DNA from: Hermatobates lingyangjiaoensis
Taxonomy: Eukaryota; Arthropoda; Insecta; Hemiptera; Hermatobatidae
Reading direction: 5' to 3'
Length of the DNA stretch: 64,000 bases
Assembly (NCBI GenBank): GCA_026182355.1
Contig: JAPFBL010000036.1
Coordinates: 682,001 to 746,000, forward strand
Made by a program: the position numbers and the translations under genes
The notes under the pieces: generated by a model
What the model saw: the letters and a program-made list of their open reading frames with translations, nothing else
Told to the model about the DNA's origin: nothing
The model's database searches: none
Part shown: positions 13,499 to 27,300 of the stretch, one piece after another
How positions within the stretch are numbered: position 1 is the stretch's first letter
How the letters are laid out: each line of letters begins with the position of its first letter

Positions 13499-15035
13499 AT
13501 ATATACTTTTTTTCGTTGGAAATACGATCCAAACGGACAAATATAGTTCAATATAAACAAAGAAACATAGAGAAATCAGAAGAACACACTTACAGTCTCT
13601 AATTTTCGGTTTGAACCGTCTTCAGGAGAGATAAGAGAGGGAAACCAAGCGCACTGGATCAGAGACGGTTGGAGACCAACAGTGTTGCCGCATGCGCGCC
13701 CGTTCACAGAAAATAAGGTAGACAGGAATCAATTTATAATTAATTTATAATTTATAAAATAAAAATTTTTATTTTATAAATTATAAATTAATTATAAATT
13801 GATTCCTGTCTACCTTATTTTCTGTGAACGGGCGCGCATGCGGCAACACTGTTGGTCTCCAACCGTCTCTGATCCAGTGCGCTTGGTTTCCCTCTCTTAT
13901 CTCTCCTGAAGACGGTTCAAACCGAAAATTAGAGACTGTAAGTGTGTTCTTCTGATTTCTCTATGTTTCTTTGTTTATATTGAACTATATATATATATAT
14001 ATATGCAGTAAATCTTGTTGGATGCACATTTGGTTCAAGTATACTGCAGCTTCTGCATTTACCACTTTGTAGCTGTTTTTTTTTATTCTTCCGACAATCT
14101 GACGTTCCTCAGGGGGTAAATCCAAAATTAATTGTCCAAGGGATATTTACTTGTAGTCACACCCACCTATTCACACCTGTATCATCACAACTTCTGAAAA
14201 TCTTGTAGTCATATAGTTTATTAATAATACCTGTGATAGAAGTTAAAGTAAAGATTGTGTAGAGTACTCAAACTTTTTTTTTATCAAACATAAAATATAC
14301 AATGTTTCAGACAAGGTAGAGTAATGAGATGCGTAGGATGCGATAATAGGACAGCAGTTTACGAGACTAAATACAGCAGTAATTGTCCCCAATGTATGTG
14401 CACTATGGAGGAAGAGTCTGGGAATCAAAAGAGCAGTGAGCAAGTAATAGTGCAATTCATGGGGCTGGAACCGTTTACAAAGCAGCACTTCAGCCGTCAT
14501 CAAGCCATCACCCTAGTCCTTAGAGGTAGGTAGCCACTAATCCATTTACTTTCCCTCTTATATATAGTAAAAAATTATTACCTCGTCACATCCAAGTAAT
14601 AATGATAGCGTTAATATGTGTCGTACTATTTTCCATGCGGCCAATATCTCTTACGAATGACAGCAGGAGTTAGCAGTTGAGCCTTGACAGCTTAGGCCAA
14701 CTTAAGCCCTAAGTTCCTTTGCTCCCTTGCATAATAGCCCACATCTGGTATCCGTCCCTCCACTGTTATCATTCTCGTAAGGTTGAGTAGTTGAACACCC
14801 ACAATCTCACTTCTATACAACCATTTTATCTTCCACCTAAGCTTCAATACAAGTGGTGATATATTATATATGATCAAACCACAATATGAAAAGGGGAAAA
14901 AGGACTAAGATCTTTCAACCTTAACAAGCGGTCTTCGTCGACAAAGACCCTTGTTACAGTTGAAAGATCTTAGTTTTTTCCCCCTTTTCATATTGTGGTT
15001 TGATCAGTGATTGTTATTTCATGTGTTTATGTAAC

Positions 15036-15067
<32 letters not shown>

Positions 15068-15358
15068 TATACACGAGTTCAAAATTCAAGAAAAACAACA
15101 CACAGAGTAAGGAAACACACTTACAGACTCAAATTTTCGGGTAATCCGTCTTCAGGAGAAAAGAGAAAGGGAGACCAAGCACGTTGACTTGCCGTTGCGT
15201 CTACAACGTGCTTGGTCTCCCTTTCTATTTTCTCCTGAAGACGGATTACTCAAACATTTGAGTCTGTAAGTGTGTTTACTTACTGACTGTGTGTTACTCT
15301 TCTTGAATTTTGAACTCTTATTGTGTCTAGTTTGGATCATATTTCGTTTAATTAAGTG

Positions 15359-15395
<37 letters not shown>

Positions 15396-18300
15396 AATTT
15401 GATGGCAGATTCTGCATTCACGACTTTCTTACTTATAGCTTCTATTTTCCTTACAATTTTCTTTTGAGAAGGTGATAATTGCCAAAGCAAACTAGCATAC
15501 GACATTCAGAAGGCTGGAAATAACCACTTCACTGGGGATAACTATATTCAGAAGGCTGGAAAGTCGTGAATGCAGAATCTGCCATCAAATTCAATAATAT
15601 ATTCTTGAAAGAGGACTTGCTGCCGAAATACACTAATATATATATATATATAGTGTATATATATATATGTGTGTGTGAGTGTTTTCAAAATACAATCGTG
15701 TGCTTGCTAGTTAACACTTGGGTGTTTAACCATTTATTGAACATCAGATTTGACTTTATACATCGCAGTTCTTCTTGCTCTAGTCCTGAGTCTTGACATT
15801 TTACCTTCACTTTCTAGGGAAATGTCCTAACCGAGAGCAATCACTCTTCAATATGTACATCCTTCACCAAATCAACCTCAAGTCAAAGCAAACGCAATTT
15901 ACGTTCAATTAAACGCCCTTCATGAGTTTTCTCTACTAGTAGCTGATTTATTGAGCAAATATAAAAATCGCTCAACTGACCTTTACTCAACTTACTTTAT
16001 ATAAAAATGACACAGCCAAAGCTTTAATACAGAAGACCGTTTAACAAAATAGAACGTTTCATGCCAATATCCGCAAAAAATTCGTGTTTATTAATAATGG
16101 ATATTCTAATCATTTTTTGAAGGTTTTAAAAGAACACCTGCAGTCAAAACAAAACAAACAAATGATTGAAAAAACTATTGAAGCTATACATAAATTATGT
16201 AGGAGGAATCAGTATTCTAATCAGTACAAACTGACTGATAGAATATTAAAAAAGATAATTAAAAAAAAATATAAAATAAAAAAATATGAATGACAAAGTA
16301 ATCACTTGCTGTAAAATCTGTTAGAAGTCCATTTATAAGTAACAAACATAACGCGAGCCTTCCACTATAGAAAACCAACCCAGTGCACGGGTTGTGAAAC
16401 CTGCGAATATTGTACTTTAGGTTGATTAGAACTTGACTATCAAAGTAACTTACCAAATATTTCATAGGTAAAACATCAAAAAATCATTTGCAATACATGC
16501 ATATTTGCAATCATGCTAAAGAGAGAACTACTGGTACTGGTATCAACTGAAAACGAGAAATAGATAATTATAGACTGAATGTACCGGACACCTTCTCATA
16601 CAAAACAAAATCGAAGCAGAAATATGGAATTTGTAAAACAGTAAAAGCATTCTAAAATGTTCCGAGCTAGCTAGGCGGAGACCTTCCTCCGCTGATCATT
16701 GAAACACAGTCCGCTTACCTGCCTGCATTTCAACAAACATCGTAACTTTTCGTCTTCTAATTTCAGTTTGACTTATAAGTGAATGATGTATACATTCTTT
16801 AGAAAGATTGAAAAACTAATTAAGAAATATCAACTAAATATGCTTATATAAGGTAATATTGAAAAATGTTCACATCATTATATATATGATCAAACCACAA
16901 TAAGAGATTGATCATATGAAATGGAAAAAAAGACTAAGATCAAGAGATCTTAAAGAGAAGTATCAGAAATACCCAAAACTTACCATTTCTGTTCTGATTA
17001 TAAGTGAGGTACCACTTGAAACATGTCGACCAGTAAAATATCTAGTGCTTCTACATAGCTTGGACAAAGAATCGAGGAAGGACTTCCAAAGATTAGAAAA
17101 ATTGTGCATAAAGCAAATATGAGTAAAAAATATAGTGTTATATTTAACAATTTATACTTAAAAGAAGGCTGCTACCAACTCTTTCATATACGAGTATGTA
17201 ATATATTATATATATATATATACTTTTTCGTTGGAAATACGATCCGAAACGGACAAATATAGTTCAACGTAGAAAAAAAAACATAGACAAATTAAAAGCA
17301 CGGCACTTACAGTCTCTAATTTTTGGTTTGAACCGTCTTCAGGAGAGGGAACCCAAGCGCAATGGTTCAGAGACGGTTGAAGACCCTCCAGAGTCCCCAA
17401 CCGTCTCTGAACCAGTGCGCTTAGGTTTTCTTTTCTTATCTCTCCTGAAGACGATTCAATCCAAAAATTAGAAATTTTTCCTCAGTTTTTCTCCATTTCT
17501 ATCATTATCTCTTCATTCTTTTTTTACTTTAGATATAGTTTATTTAGATCTGTTGCACTTTCATTTCAGGTGGTAGTCGTTTTTTCATAGTATATGGGTA
17601 TTTTACACTGAAATAGTAATTAGTATTTGATAAATAAAGGATAAAATATTTTTACTTTTTTTATATAAAAAATTTAAAGCAATCAAAGAGTTTTAACAAG
17701 ACTATGATGACTGACTGGCTAGACAAGTGAGTGATGGGTTTCTTATAGCTGAACGAGGACGACTCAAGCGGGTTGAAGACGCATCTGACTAATTTCTCTG
17801 TCTGAGTAAGCCGGCTGAGAAGCGCCCAAAGGAAATTGAATTCAAGAAAGATTGATCGTGACTGGGAGGAGTGAAGCAGTTCCGGTACTGAGATTAATTA
17901 CAGTAACCAACGCTAATTGTCCCCAGTATCTTTCCAGTCACTTTCCATTTCGCCAAACAGGCTCTGCTAACACTGAGCAAACTTGTTTAATCGTTTCAAA
18001 GAAGGTAACTGTGTCTCTTAATATCACAGTCGTTGCGCCCTATATGTTGTATTATAATCATCGACTATGCTACAATCAACTAAATAAAAATTGTTATTCC
18101 ACAGAGAAAAAAAAATAAATTCAATAATGAGTATATTCAATTTATAAATACAGTAGCTTGGTAACGACGAGTTATAAAGAAATAATGTCTTGTGAAAATG
18201 TTAGGATCCAATCAACAACTTGTGCAAGGTGTTTAGAAAGAAACATCTATGAAACATATCACTCTGATAATTAGTTGACGAATAGCGTATATTATTTTTG

Positions 18301-21300
18301 GTTAATTAGTTTGAGACTAAACTTCGAACGTAAGTATCGCATAAAAAAAAAAATGAGTTTTGATTAAGGGGTTTATACTAATAGGAAATTATATATATAC
18401 TTGTAGGATGTAAGGTGATTTTTGAAAGATTTCTATTCTACTAATTTTTAGAAATTAAAACTATAGGACCCCTGATGTACAGTGATACTGTGACTTATCC
18501 ATCAAAGAAAATAATTTCTTTATGCAAATAAAGGCTCATGAGTGCAAATGAGTGTAGCTCATTTATGCAAATGAGTCACACTTGACTGATATTTATTATT
18601 TCTTCTCCTTATAAAAATCAAAAAGAATATATTTATAAACTACTTATATTTGTAATTTAGATGTTAGACAATTAACGCTTTGACAAAAATAACAGCAAAT
18701 CTTTTGGTTATATAAAGTAAACATAATCGCACATCGACAACCCATTGATTTTTAGAATTTTAAGTCAAAGTGTTTTAAATAAAAGTAATTTTTTCATTGA
18801 ACTTCTGTTTTTTAAATTCATTTTTAATTTTTTTATTTTTATAAAAAATGGTGATAATAAGCTACATTCCTTTTTTAGATGAAGCCAATAATTCTGCTTT
18901 CCCGAGAATATAACGCGAAAACTTTTTACATCAAACTTGTATTGTTTTGTATGATTGTATGATTCGAGATATCAAAGTTATACTAATTATTAAAAGAAAT
19001 CAAACTGTTATCACTAAAACAAACTGGTATTTCAGATGATCTGTGCCACAACCTGGAGCTAGGACTGTGCTACAGTCTGGTGCTTAGCCGAGGAAAGCAT
19101 GGTTACAATGTGTGGGGCCTTAGTCCTTACTTGACCGAACCTTTCCGCAGAGTTCTTCTTGGTCTTCCACCTCCTTCCTTGCCAACTTCAATTGTTAACT
19201 TTATCAAACAAATCAAGTAAATGTCTTATTGCTAGATCATTCAAATAGACTTTTAATGTCATAACGGTGGTATGTGCTTCCAAACTGTAACACTTCGCTG
19301 TAGAAATAATTGATTCAAAATCTAAACGACGAATGAGAATTGAGTGAACTAAATTAAAAAAGACACAGCGGAATCAGGCTAAACCATTTGTTTCCTAATT
19401 CCACACTTGTAGGTTTTAGCCATTAGTACCTATTTAGCTAAGTTGTCCTATTTTTAATTGACACCCATTTTAGACATGGAATGCCTAGCTAATAAGGTCA
19501 AACAAGTTAATAGACAACAGGATATAAACAAAAATAAAAAGGATAATTATAAACGAATGAACTCATGTCGGAGTTTATGCATATATATATATATATATAT
19601 TCGTAAATTTTGGTAGCAGTCCTTCCTTGACATACACATTATTGAAAATGACACCAAATTTAGCTGATACCTGTTTCTTAACAAGTTTCTCAATATTTTT
19701 AAATAACATTCTCGTTATTTCGTCTACATAATAAAGTACATCTCCTATCGTCGACATGTTTCGAATGATCAACATTCATCATCAGGACGTGAATAAGATC
19801 TAAGGTGAATTATCTGGTTTATTATATATACATGGAGAAGGTAGAAGGGGTTGTTTTCCATGAAGCTTAAGAAATGGTGGGCGTTAATCCTGTGGGGTGA
19901 GTGGCCTTCCGGCCTGAGTCGCTACCTGCAAGGGTTTCTAGATTCCCTTGATTGAGAAACTTGTTAAGAAACAGGTATCAGCTAAATTTGGTGTCATTTT
20001 CAATAATATATATATATATATAAAGATTTAACATAAACACGTGAAATAACAATCAATGATCAAACCACAATATGAAAAGGGAAAACAAGACTAAAGTCTT
20101 TCAACTGTAACAAGCGGTCTTCGTCAGAGTGAAAAACCCAATTGAGGGTTTTTGAAACCCAACCATCAGTTAGGTTTTTGACTCTGACGAAGACCGCTTG
20201 TTACCGTTGAAAGATCTTAGTCTTGTTTTCCCATTTTATATTGTGGTTTGATCATATATTTATAAAAGTATCAACTGTGAAATAGAAATAAAATTAAAAT
20301 TTATCAGGACTCGGTCAGTTCTTGAGGTTCAAATTAAACTCTCATTGCCAACATTTCGGTTTCTATTTAAAACATTTTTCAAAGTCAAAAATAAACAATT
20401 TTGAAATAGAAAAACTAAGTATTTACGTGGGCAATGAGAGTTTAATTTGAACCTGAAGAACTAACCGAGTCCTGACAAATTTTAATGTAGTATATATTTA
20501 TATACATAACTATAAAAAGGAGTGCTGTAAGATCAGATATCTTACATGACCCGGTGAAAGAATACTACCACTACTCTAATTTAGCTGACATAGACTTTAA
20601 TATGAAGCACAATGATTAAGAATAGTAAGTATGATAAAGTATTAAGGTTTCGTAACTAGTTGTTGAATCTATGTGTTTGTGTGTACGCGTGTACAACAAT
20701 TAACGACCTTTTCTACTTTTAAATACGTTCTTGAATGGTATATTATTATATTACTTCTAGTCCATTATTTGATTTATTATTCTTGGAATATACCATTATC
20801 TCAGAATCCCTTAGTCATGAAGTTGTTAAGTTAAATGTGATGTAACCCCGTTTTAACAAGAATATGTAGATTAGAAAATGTTGTTTCAATCATATGTTAT
20901 TAATTATTGTTATTATTAGACGCTATAATAATCTGTCTAATAACCCAACTGGCTATACTTTACCAGTAGAATATTGAAAATAATGCTTATTGAAATTAAC
21001 TTGTTTTGGAACCGGTCCATTGTGGAAGAGAATGCGGGAGATAACTGGTTGATTATTCTCTATACAATGATCTCTGAGATAGTAAGAAGTTTAAAGTGTT
21101 AAGCATTTAGAGTTGAAAACATCTGTGTTCCATTTTCAAGTAGAACGCAATTAGAGTGCTTCTTTTACTTACACATCGCTTATCTAAACAAGGGAAACAC
21201 TTTGATATTGGACATTGTTTTGCTGCAGGTGTCAGCACGAAGGTTCGCCTTGGGCCCAGGTGATCGCCTTTGCCTGTCTCCTCGACAACGGCCTCTTTCC

Positions 21301-24300
21301 TTTAGCGGCTTTCCTTCATCTCAAAATCGGACTTCTTCTCAGCCTAGCCTCTTTGGTAACTTCTTAAACCAATCATATTTTTAAAACTGACTACTCTCGG
21401 TCTATCTAGACAGAGGTTTTGCACCTAAGTTGGGTTGAAGTTTAAGATTTCCTGTGTCAGAAACAGTCTTCTGCATAGTAACAAGAGTTAACCTCAGTCT
21501 CTAGCAGTAGCTAAGAAAGTACAGTGTGTTGAAAACTGCAAATTTTACATTTGGCCCTTTAACGGACAGCGGAATCATACAACAACAGAAGGCTCTAAAA
21601 CTGGATGACTGTTCCAGGAGAATCTACGTCTATCATCTATCTATTAGCAATCTTATAACACTTTTAAAGATTGAAAATATAAAAGTACATAAATTTAAAC
21701 ATTTCTTAAATTAGTCTTTACAAATTTAACTTGATATTTAATGATAAATACAAACAGCTCAATAGAAGAAAAAACAATAAATCTGAAAAATCATTAAATT
21801 ACAGTTATGGGGGGGTACTACATTTCATACTTGGTAGCCTAGTCTTACCCTTAAACACTTCTACTTGTGATAACTGTCTATAACTGCTCAATCAAGTTCC
21901 TGCGCGCATCTATACTACACTGCTCACTCTTTCACGAGTTAACTAGGTCCAGACACTGACCTATATTATGCCAATAATAACGCCATATCAACTCCAGAAG
22001 CTTGAAAGTCCTTCTTTACTGTAGTTCACTTTAAACTCCTAAATGTAAAGCTGTTGCCATTACTTCTGTTCACCTCTTCCATTAATTGACGACTTTTCTT
22101 CTTGTGATACAGTCAATCATATTCCACATCTAGGTCAAAGAAGGTGACTACTCCTTCTTCAGGGAAAACTACGGATGAGTAGGGTATGTCTGATTCTCAG
22201 ACAATTCATAAATGTCGTTCTTGAATTTTATGTTATTCGAATGTTAATTTTTTAGATTATTGAATCATACTGTGTTTTATTTGAAAAAATTCTAAAAATA
22301 GATGCAGCACTTACTTTACATAAACATGTATGGGAAGGCAACTTAAATAGAATTAAAACTATTATTATGACCCTATTGATATTAAACAGTTTATTAACGT
22401 ATGAGAAACCCATTTGACTTAAATTCAAAATTAATTAATTCAAATAGTAAAAACAAAATAATATATAATTAAATATAAAATTACTGTAAAGACTTAGGAG
22501 CACTAAATATGCTATAAGTTGCCCATGCACTCCCGTACCCAGAGTCCACAACTGATTAAAGTAAGTCGACAATACTCACACTTGTTATGTAACATAATAA
22601 TAGATTTTGATGGGCCACATATAGCCCACAGCCTCTACTTGCCCACTTCAACCTTAAGGCTTATAATCTTTCTTGTATTGCAGGACATTCAGAATGGTGG
22701 AGTCTCACTGCTCTGCCTAGGCGACTGTGGTCAACTCCTGAACACCGCGGCCACTTTGGCTTACCGTCGACTCTCTCCCTCACTCCCGCTGAGCACCTCC
22801 CCCGCGGGTATCATCATCCGTCATCGAAACTTCAGCTGGTTACAAGCAGGACCTCTCTGCTTACCTCGGGAGGCCTCTGCAACATGGGCAATCTGGCCAG
22901 GAACCCACATTCCTTCATTACCCAGGTCACTTCAGGTAAATAACAATTTTATTCAATTTTCTCTTATTAACACTCTAAGAATGGTTTCAATTAGTCTCAA
23001 AACAACCTTTCATTCTCTTTTTTAGTAACAAAAATATATCTTTCGATTAATTGTTGACTGAATATTTTCGTAGTATCACTAAATTCAAATCTAGGGAAAC
23101 TACAATGGAGAAACCCTTGCTTTTTTGAAAATTAAGTAAAATCAATTAAATGTTAGTAAATAACTCCTGCTAATTGTCTTAGGTTAAAGAAAAGTTATTA
23201 TGTTTAAAGGTACGTATTTATTATGTTGTAGGCGATTAGATTGTTACAGAATTTGTCGAAAATCTTCTATCACCAAAAGTATGGTCACTGAACTTAGCTA
23301 TGACGAAGCTGTTAATTTATGAAAACGAGGCGACAAATTATACACAAGAACAGAGTAATAGAGACTCCCTACTTAAAAAAAAAAAACAGTTCAAACCGAT
23401 AGATGCTACAACCATAAAATAGGAACTGAAGGGGTAGTAAACCACCAGCAAACTAGAAACCACATTAATGGTTCATAACACGTTAACCCGTTAAGAGTTA
23501 ACATCAACAACATTAACAACAATTAAAGTTAAAATCGTTAACAAACTAACCATCAACAAACCAACCGTTTAAAAGGACCTGTCAAAGGTTTGTGGTAAAC
23601 GGACTGCTAGCAAAACGACTGTTCCAACTACATCGTTAACTAAACAGACCATACAAACGGATTCATTAATGGATATTTACGAGCACCCGATTGTCTAGTT
23701 TTTAACAGATACCAAACAAAAATTCAATACCGCTAGTTAACTATAACCATAAACAGCTAGCAAAGGAGCAATAAGTATGGATTACAGATTGCAAGGATGA
23801 CAAATGTAATAATTTAACTAGAGCTAAATGAACGCTAAAATCTCACATGGGCTATACCACTTCCTGCATTTTTAAGATCATAAAGGCTCGGATAATAGTG
23901 ACAAAGGTCATAAACCTTGTGCACGGTCATGTTGTTCTCAGAGTTTTGTTATTTTCTCACTCTTTTTTCCCTCAGTTTCTCTTAATCGATAATTACATTT
24001 GCTTATTCCATCTTCTATTCCTTGCTTTTGTTATCTCTATTTTTAATTCTAATTATTTGTCCTCTTCCTCCTATGCTGCTTTAATCAGACTCGAGTATGC
24101 TGCAATGTTCCTTTCAAACTCTGACTACGTTGGTATGCATCTTCACTCTTTCTTTCTTCTCCCAAAAATGTTCAAAACAAAAAATTGGAGACTTAGTGTG
24201 GATTTTTCCTTGTTTCTAAATTAACTCTGTAAATTTAGAGCTATGTATATACATATATAAAGAATGATCAAACCTCAATATGAAAATGGGAAAACAAGAC

Positions 24301-27300
24301 TAAGATCTTTCAACCGTAACGAGCGATCTTCGTCAGAGTCAAAAACCCAAATGAAAAATAGATGCAGAAAAAATCTGGTGAGGGGTTGAGAAGAGTGGGG
24401 GAGAAGAGTGGTATATTATTGAAAAATGATGTTGTTAAGAAATATTATTGAATCGTCTCTAATTAAATTTAATAGATCAAATATTATAAAAATTAGCAAC
24501 GGTCTCTTCAAACTTGATACTTTCGTTACGAGGGCAATAGCCTCTTCTAAGAGGGTTGACAGCTAGCGGATAGTTTTTTACTGTTTCTTACTGTACTCCT
24601 TTGTTTCCCCAAACATCCCTTTCTGGACATTAGTCCTTTCCTGCGCTTTCACCCTTTTAAAATACCACTTTTCCCTCCCACTCTTCTCAACCCCTCACCA
24701 GATGTTTTCTGTATCTAGTATCTAGTGTTTCAGTTGAGTTTTTGACTCTGACGGAGACCGCTTGTTACGGTTGAAAGATCTTAGTCTTGTTTTCCCATGT
24801 TCATATTGTGGTTTGATCACTGATTGTTATTTCATGTGTTTATGTGAAATCTTTATATATATACTTATTTCATTTATTCATTGTATGCCATGGATACTGG
24901 CCAAGTTGCAATTACTTTGTACCGGCTATGAGAATCCTCTTTAAAAACCTGTAGAATGCATATTTAAACAATGAAAGTGCTAAAATATGAGTTATTTAAA
25001 GAGTTTAAACTGTTTCAGCTGTGGATAAGGAGATGGTGTCTATGTGTGAACGTGGAGGAGGCTCAAAGGGCAGTCCGTACCCGCTGAGGTCAGCCGTCTG
25101 GGCCCACTGGCTGTGCAACAAACACTCGTCACAGGACGTCTCCCACCTCAGAACACTCATTAAGTAAGCATACAGGTCAAGAAACTCGCAACAAACTTGA
25201 TTCAAAGGTCTATCTCTGGAATTAAAAAAAAACACAAATAACTGTGGTTACTGTTGAGAGATCTATAGAAACTAACTTCTCTAACTCTAGTAGAGTAGTA
25301 AGTCAGCAAAGCTTGGTTTTAACATAACAGCTAATTAGTCGGAAGTATATTTAAAAAATAAATTCGTTTTGTCATTTCGTACATTAACACTTAGTATCTT
25401 ATTAAGAGTGTATAATCATAAGAAAGGTTAGCAGTTAGCCTCGTGGCCTTGGTCACCTTGTAGCACACTCCACTCTATAGATGCAATCATAAGTAAACTT
25501 TCCTCATACCATACAATCTGGCTACATAGTCAATATGTGAGACATTTTCTTAACAACTATTATCATATACAATATAAGTAATAAAAACTTTAAACAAGCG
25601 ACTGATATCTAATTATTTATTATATATTAAGAACTCATAATTTTAAAAACAATGGTTCTAGCAGAAAGAATTTTCAGGTTTCGATAAAAATACAATGAAA
25701 GAAAGCAAAGAAAATTCACTTGATTGTGAAGTTTCTTAGAGGAAATACGGGTTAAGTGGTTGAAAATTGAGGAAGTGAGGGAGGAAGAAGAAAAAAGAGG
25801 ATGAACTCCTTCATGATCCAACTCGTTATACGAATAACCTGTTAAATTTATCTTGTAATCTGACTTGTGAACGACGGGGAAGATAACTTTTTATTAGGGT
25901 CTCTCCTAGTGCTAGATACTTTACACTAGCAGATACTATATGGCTGCTGGTAACGTTAGGAGGGTAACGGCGCTCATTCTTAGGACCTCAACTATAATTC
26001 TGCTAACATAATTGATGAAATAGAAACAAAGAGAAAGAAATTTAGCAGTTCATCTCTCTGTTTGAGATGGGTGACAGACCTTGTAATGGAGGTATTGTTG
26101 TGCATTGATAGTTATTACATAATGGAACTCATGAAAAGTCTTATGTAAATTGTGATGTCAACGTCTAGAAAGGTTATGAAAGGTTATAAATATGATGTGT
26201 AAAAGAAATAGCCCAGCAAAAAATTCAAAATAAATACAGAAATTACCCCATTGAGTTTATCATAACTATAATGAAACTTTTTCCAGTTTGGACAAAAATA
26301 AATTTAAAAATTATTTCAAAAATCAGTGTGTTAAACAAGCATGTTGATGTATGATTAATGAGGTAAGGGTCTAACGCAGAGAAAGCTACACAAAGCTTCC
26401 CAGCCCAGCTATGAGGGTTTAGCAACCACCATGTTCAGCTTCGTATGGATATATCAGCTTTTCTGTTATCATTCATACCAATTCTGATAAAAACCTAAGC
26501 GATTGTTTCAAAGTTCAGGTCCTAAAATACCTTTCCCCTCACAACATTTAGACTACTAACTTCTTAGGACATCTAAAAAATCACTCAAGTGGCTCCTCCG
26601 AGTATGCTTATGACCATGTATAAACTTAAACAGTAAATTGTATTTTACATTAGTATACACTTTGTGAAGTAAAGTTTTGAGCCATCCAGCAAAGAAGTCA
26701 AACAGTAAATAAATTGATCAGAAAGACAACAAAAATACAGATAAACTTAAGATTCAAAAAGTGCAATAGAAGATCACTTATACAATGGGAGATCGAGCAT
26801 ACCGGCGAAGCACTTTCTTTTATGTGCAATACAAAGGAGCCTGGAATGTGAACCTCTTAGGGAAATTCTTATAATAATCTTATAATTCAAGAGTAGTAGA
26901 GTACCCTAAGTTGTTTTATCACACATCCCACAGTATAGGTTAGCAACTACCAAATATGGCTAGCTTGACTAATAAAAACTCCATTATCAGTATTTTGTAT
27001 GGTAGGGAAATTAAATCCTTCAAATTATAACATTACTTGGCAAATTGTATCAAGCAGGGTTTTACCAAAACAGAAAAATATAATAATAAATTAATTATGT
27101 TTTCAGCATGCTATACTAAGACTTTTCTCTGTACTTATTTATTTGCAGCATATTCGGGCTTCCACTAATAGCAGAACCTTGTATAGATGACACCTTCTTG
27201 TCTGGCTACGTCCTGAATCGAGCATCACAAAAGACGTTCTCTTCGTCACTGCCTTTCCCTTGGAATGACTTCAGAAAGGTCCATCTTCAGTTATTTAACC

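Larger units (their letters stand above)
13541..13990. repeat. 450-bp near-perfect palindrome (family A)
   Basis: Two 225-bp arms are mirror-complementary about 13765/13766, with no mismatch found in the blocks I compared. (TA)n lies on both outer sides. The arms hold hammerhead-like cores at 13596-13629 (minus) and 13902-13935 (plus). Central 90 bp is pure AT. An intact palindrome this long is normally unstable, which suggests a young insertion. Confidence 0.9.
20022..20256. repeat. Family B palindrome with two hammerhead-like arms
   Basis: Near-perfect inverted repeat centred near 20140, flanked by (TA)n. Each arm carries CTGACGA ... GAAA. See the ncRNA entries for 20089-20131 and 20180-20222. 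Confidence 0.8.

Noticed and set aside
16916..17122. 68-codon frame as a host exon
   Set aside because: Follows a family B arm and is a diverged copy of the PLE N-terminal fragment at 19601-19770.
17904..18004. Open stretch NANCPQYLSSHFPFRQ with GT-AG borders, possible MCMDC2 zinc-ribbon exon
   Set aside because: Exon 4 (14311-14525) already supplies the zinc ribbon and joins exon 5 directly in phase; this stretch leaves phase 0, which fits neither neighbour.
18154..18218. Cys-rich stretch STTCARCLERN after an acceptor-like CAG
   Set aside because: Looks like half a zinc ribbon, but the phases do not match, an in-frame stop follows soon, and exon 4 is a better candidate.
21202..21384. 60-codon frame with Arg/Ser-rich sequence over exon 6
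   Set aside because: Wrong frame: the frame set by exon 5 gives MCM-like sequence instead.
23847..24224. 125-codon plus-strand frame
   Set aside because: T-rich, no motif, no plausible splice context; probably chance.
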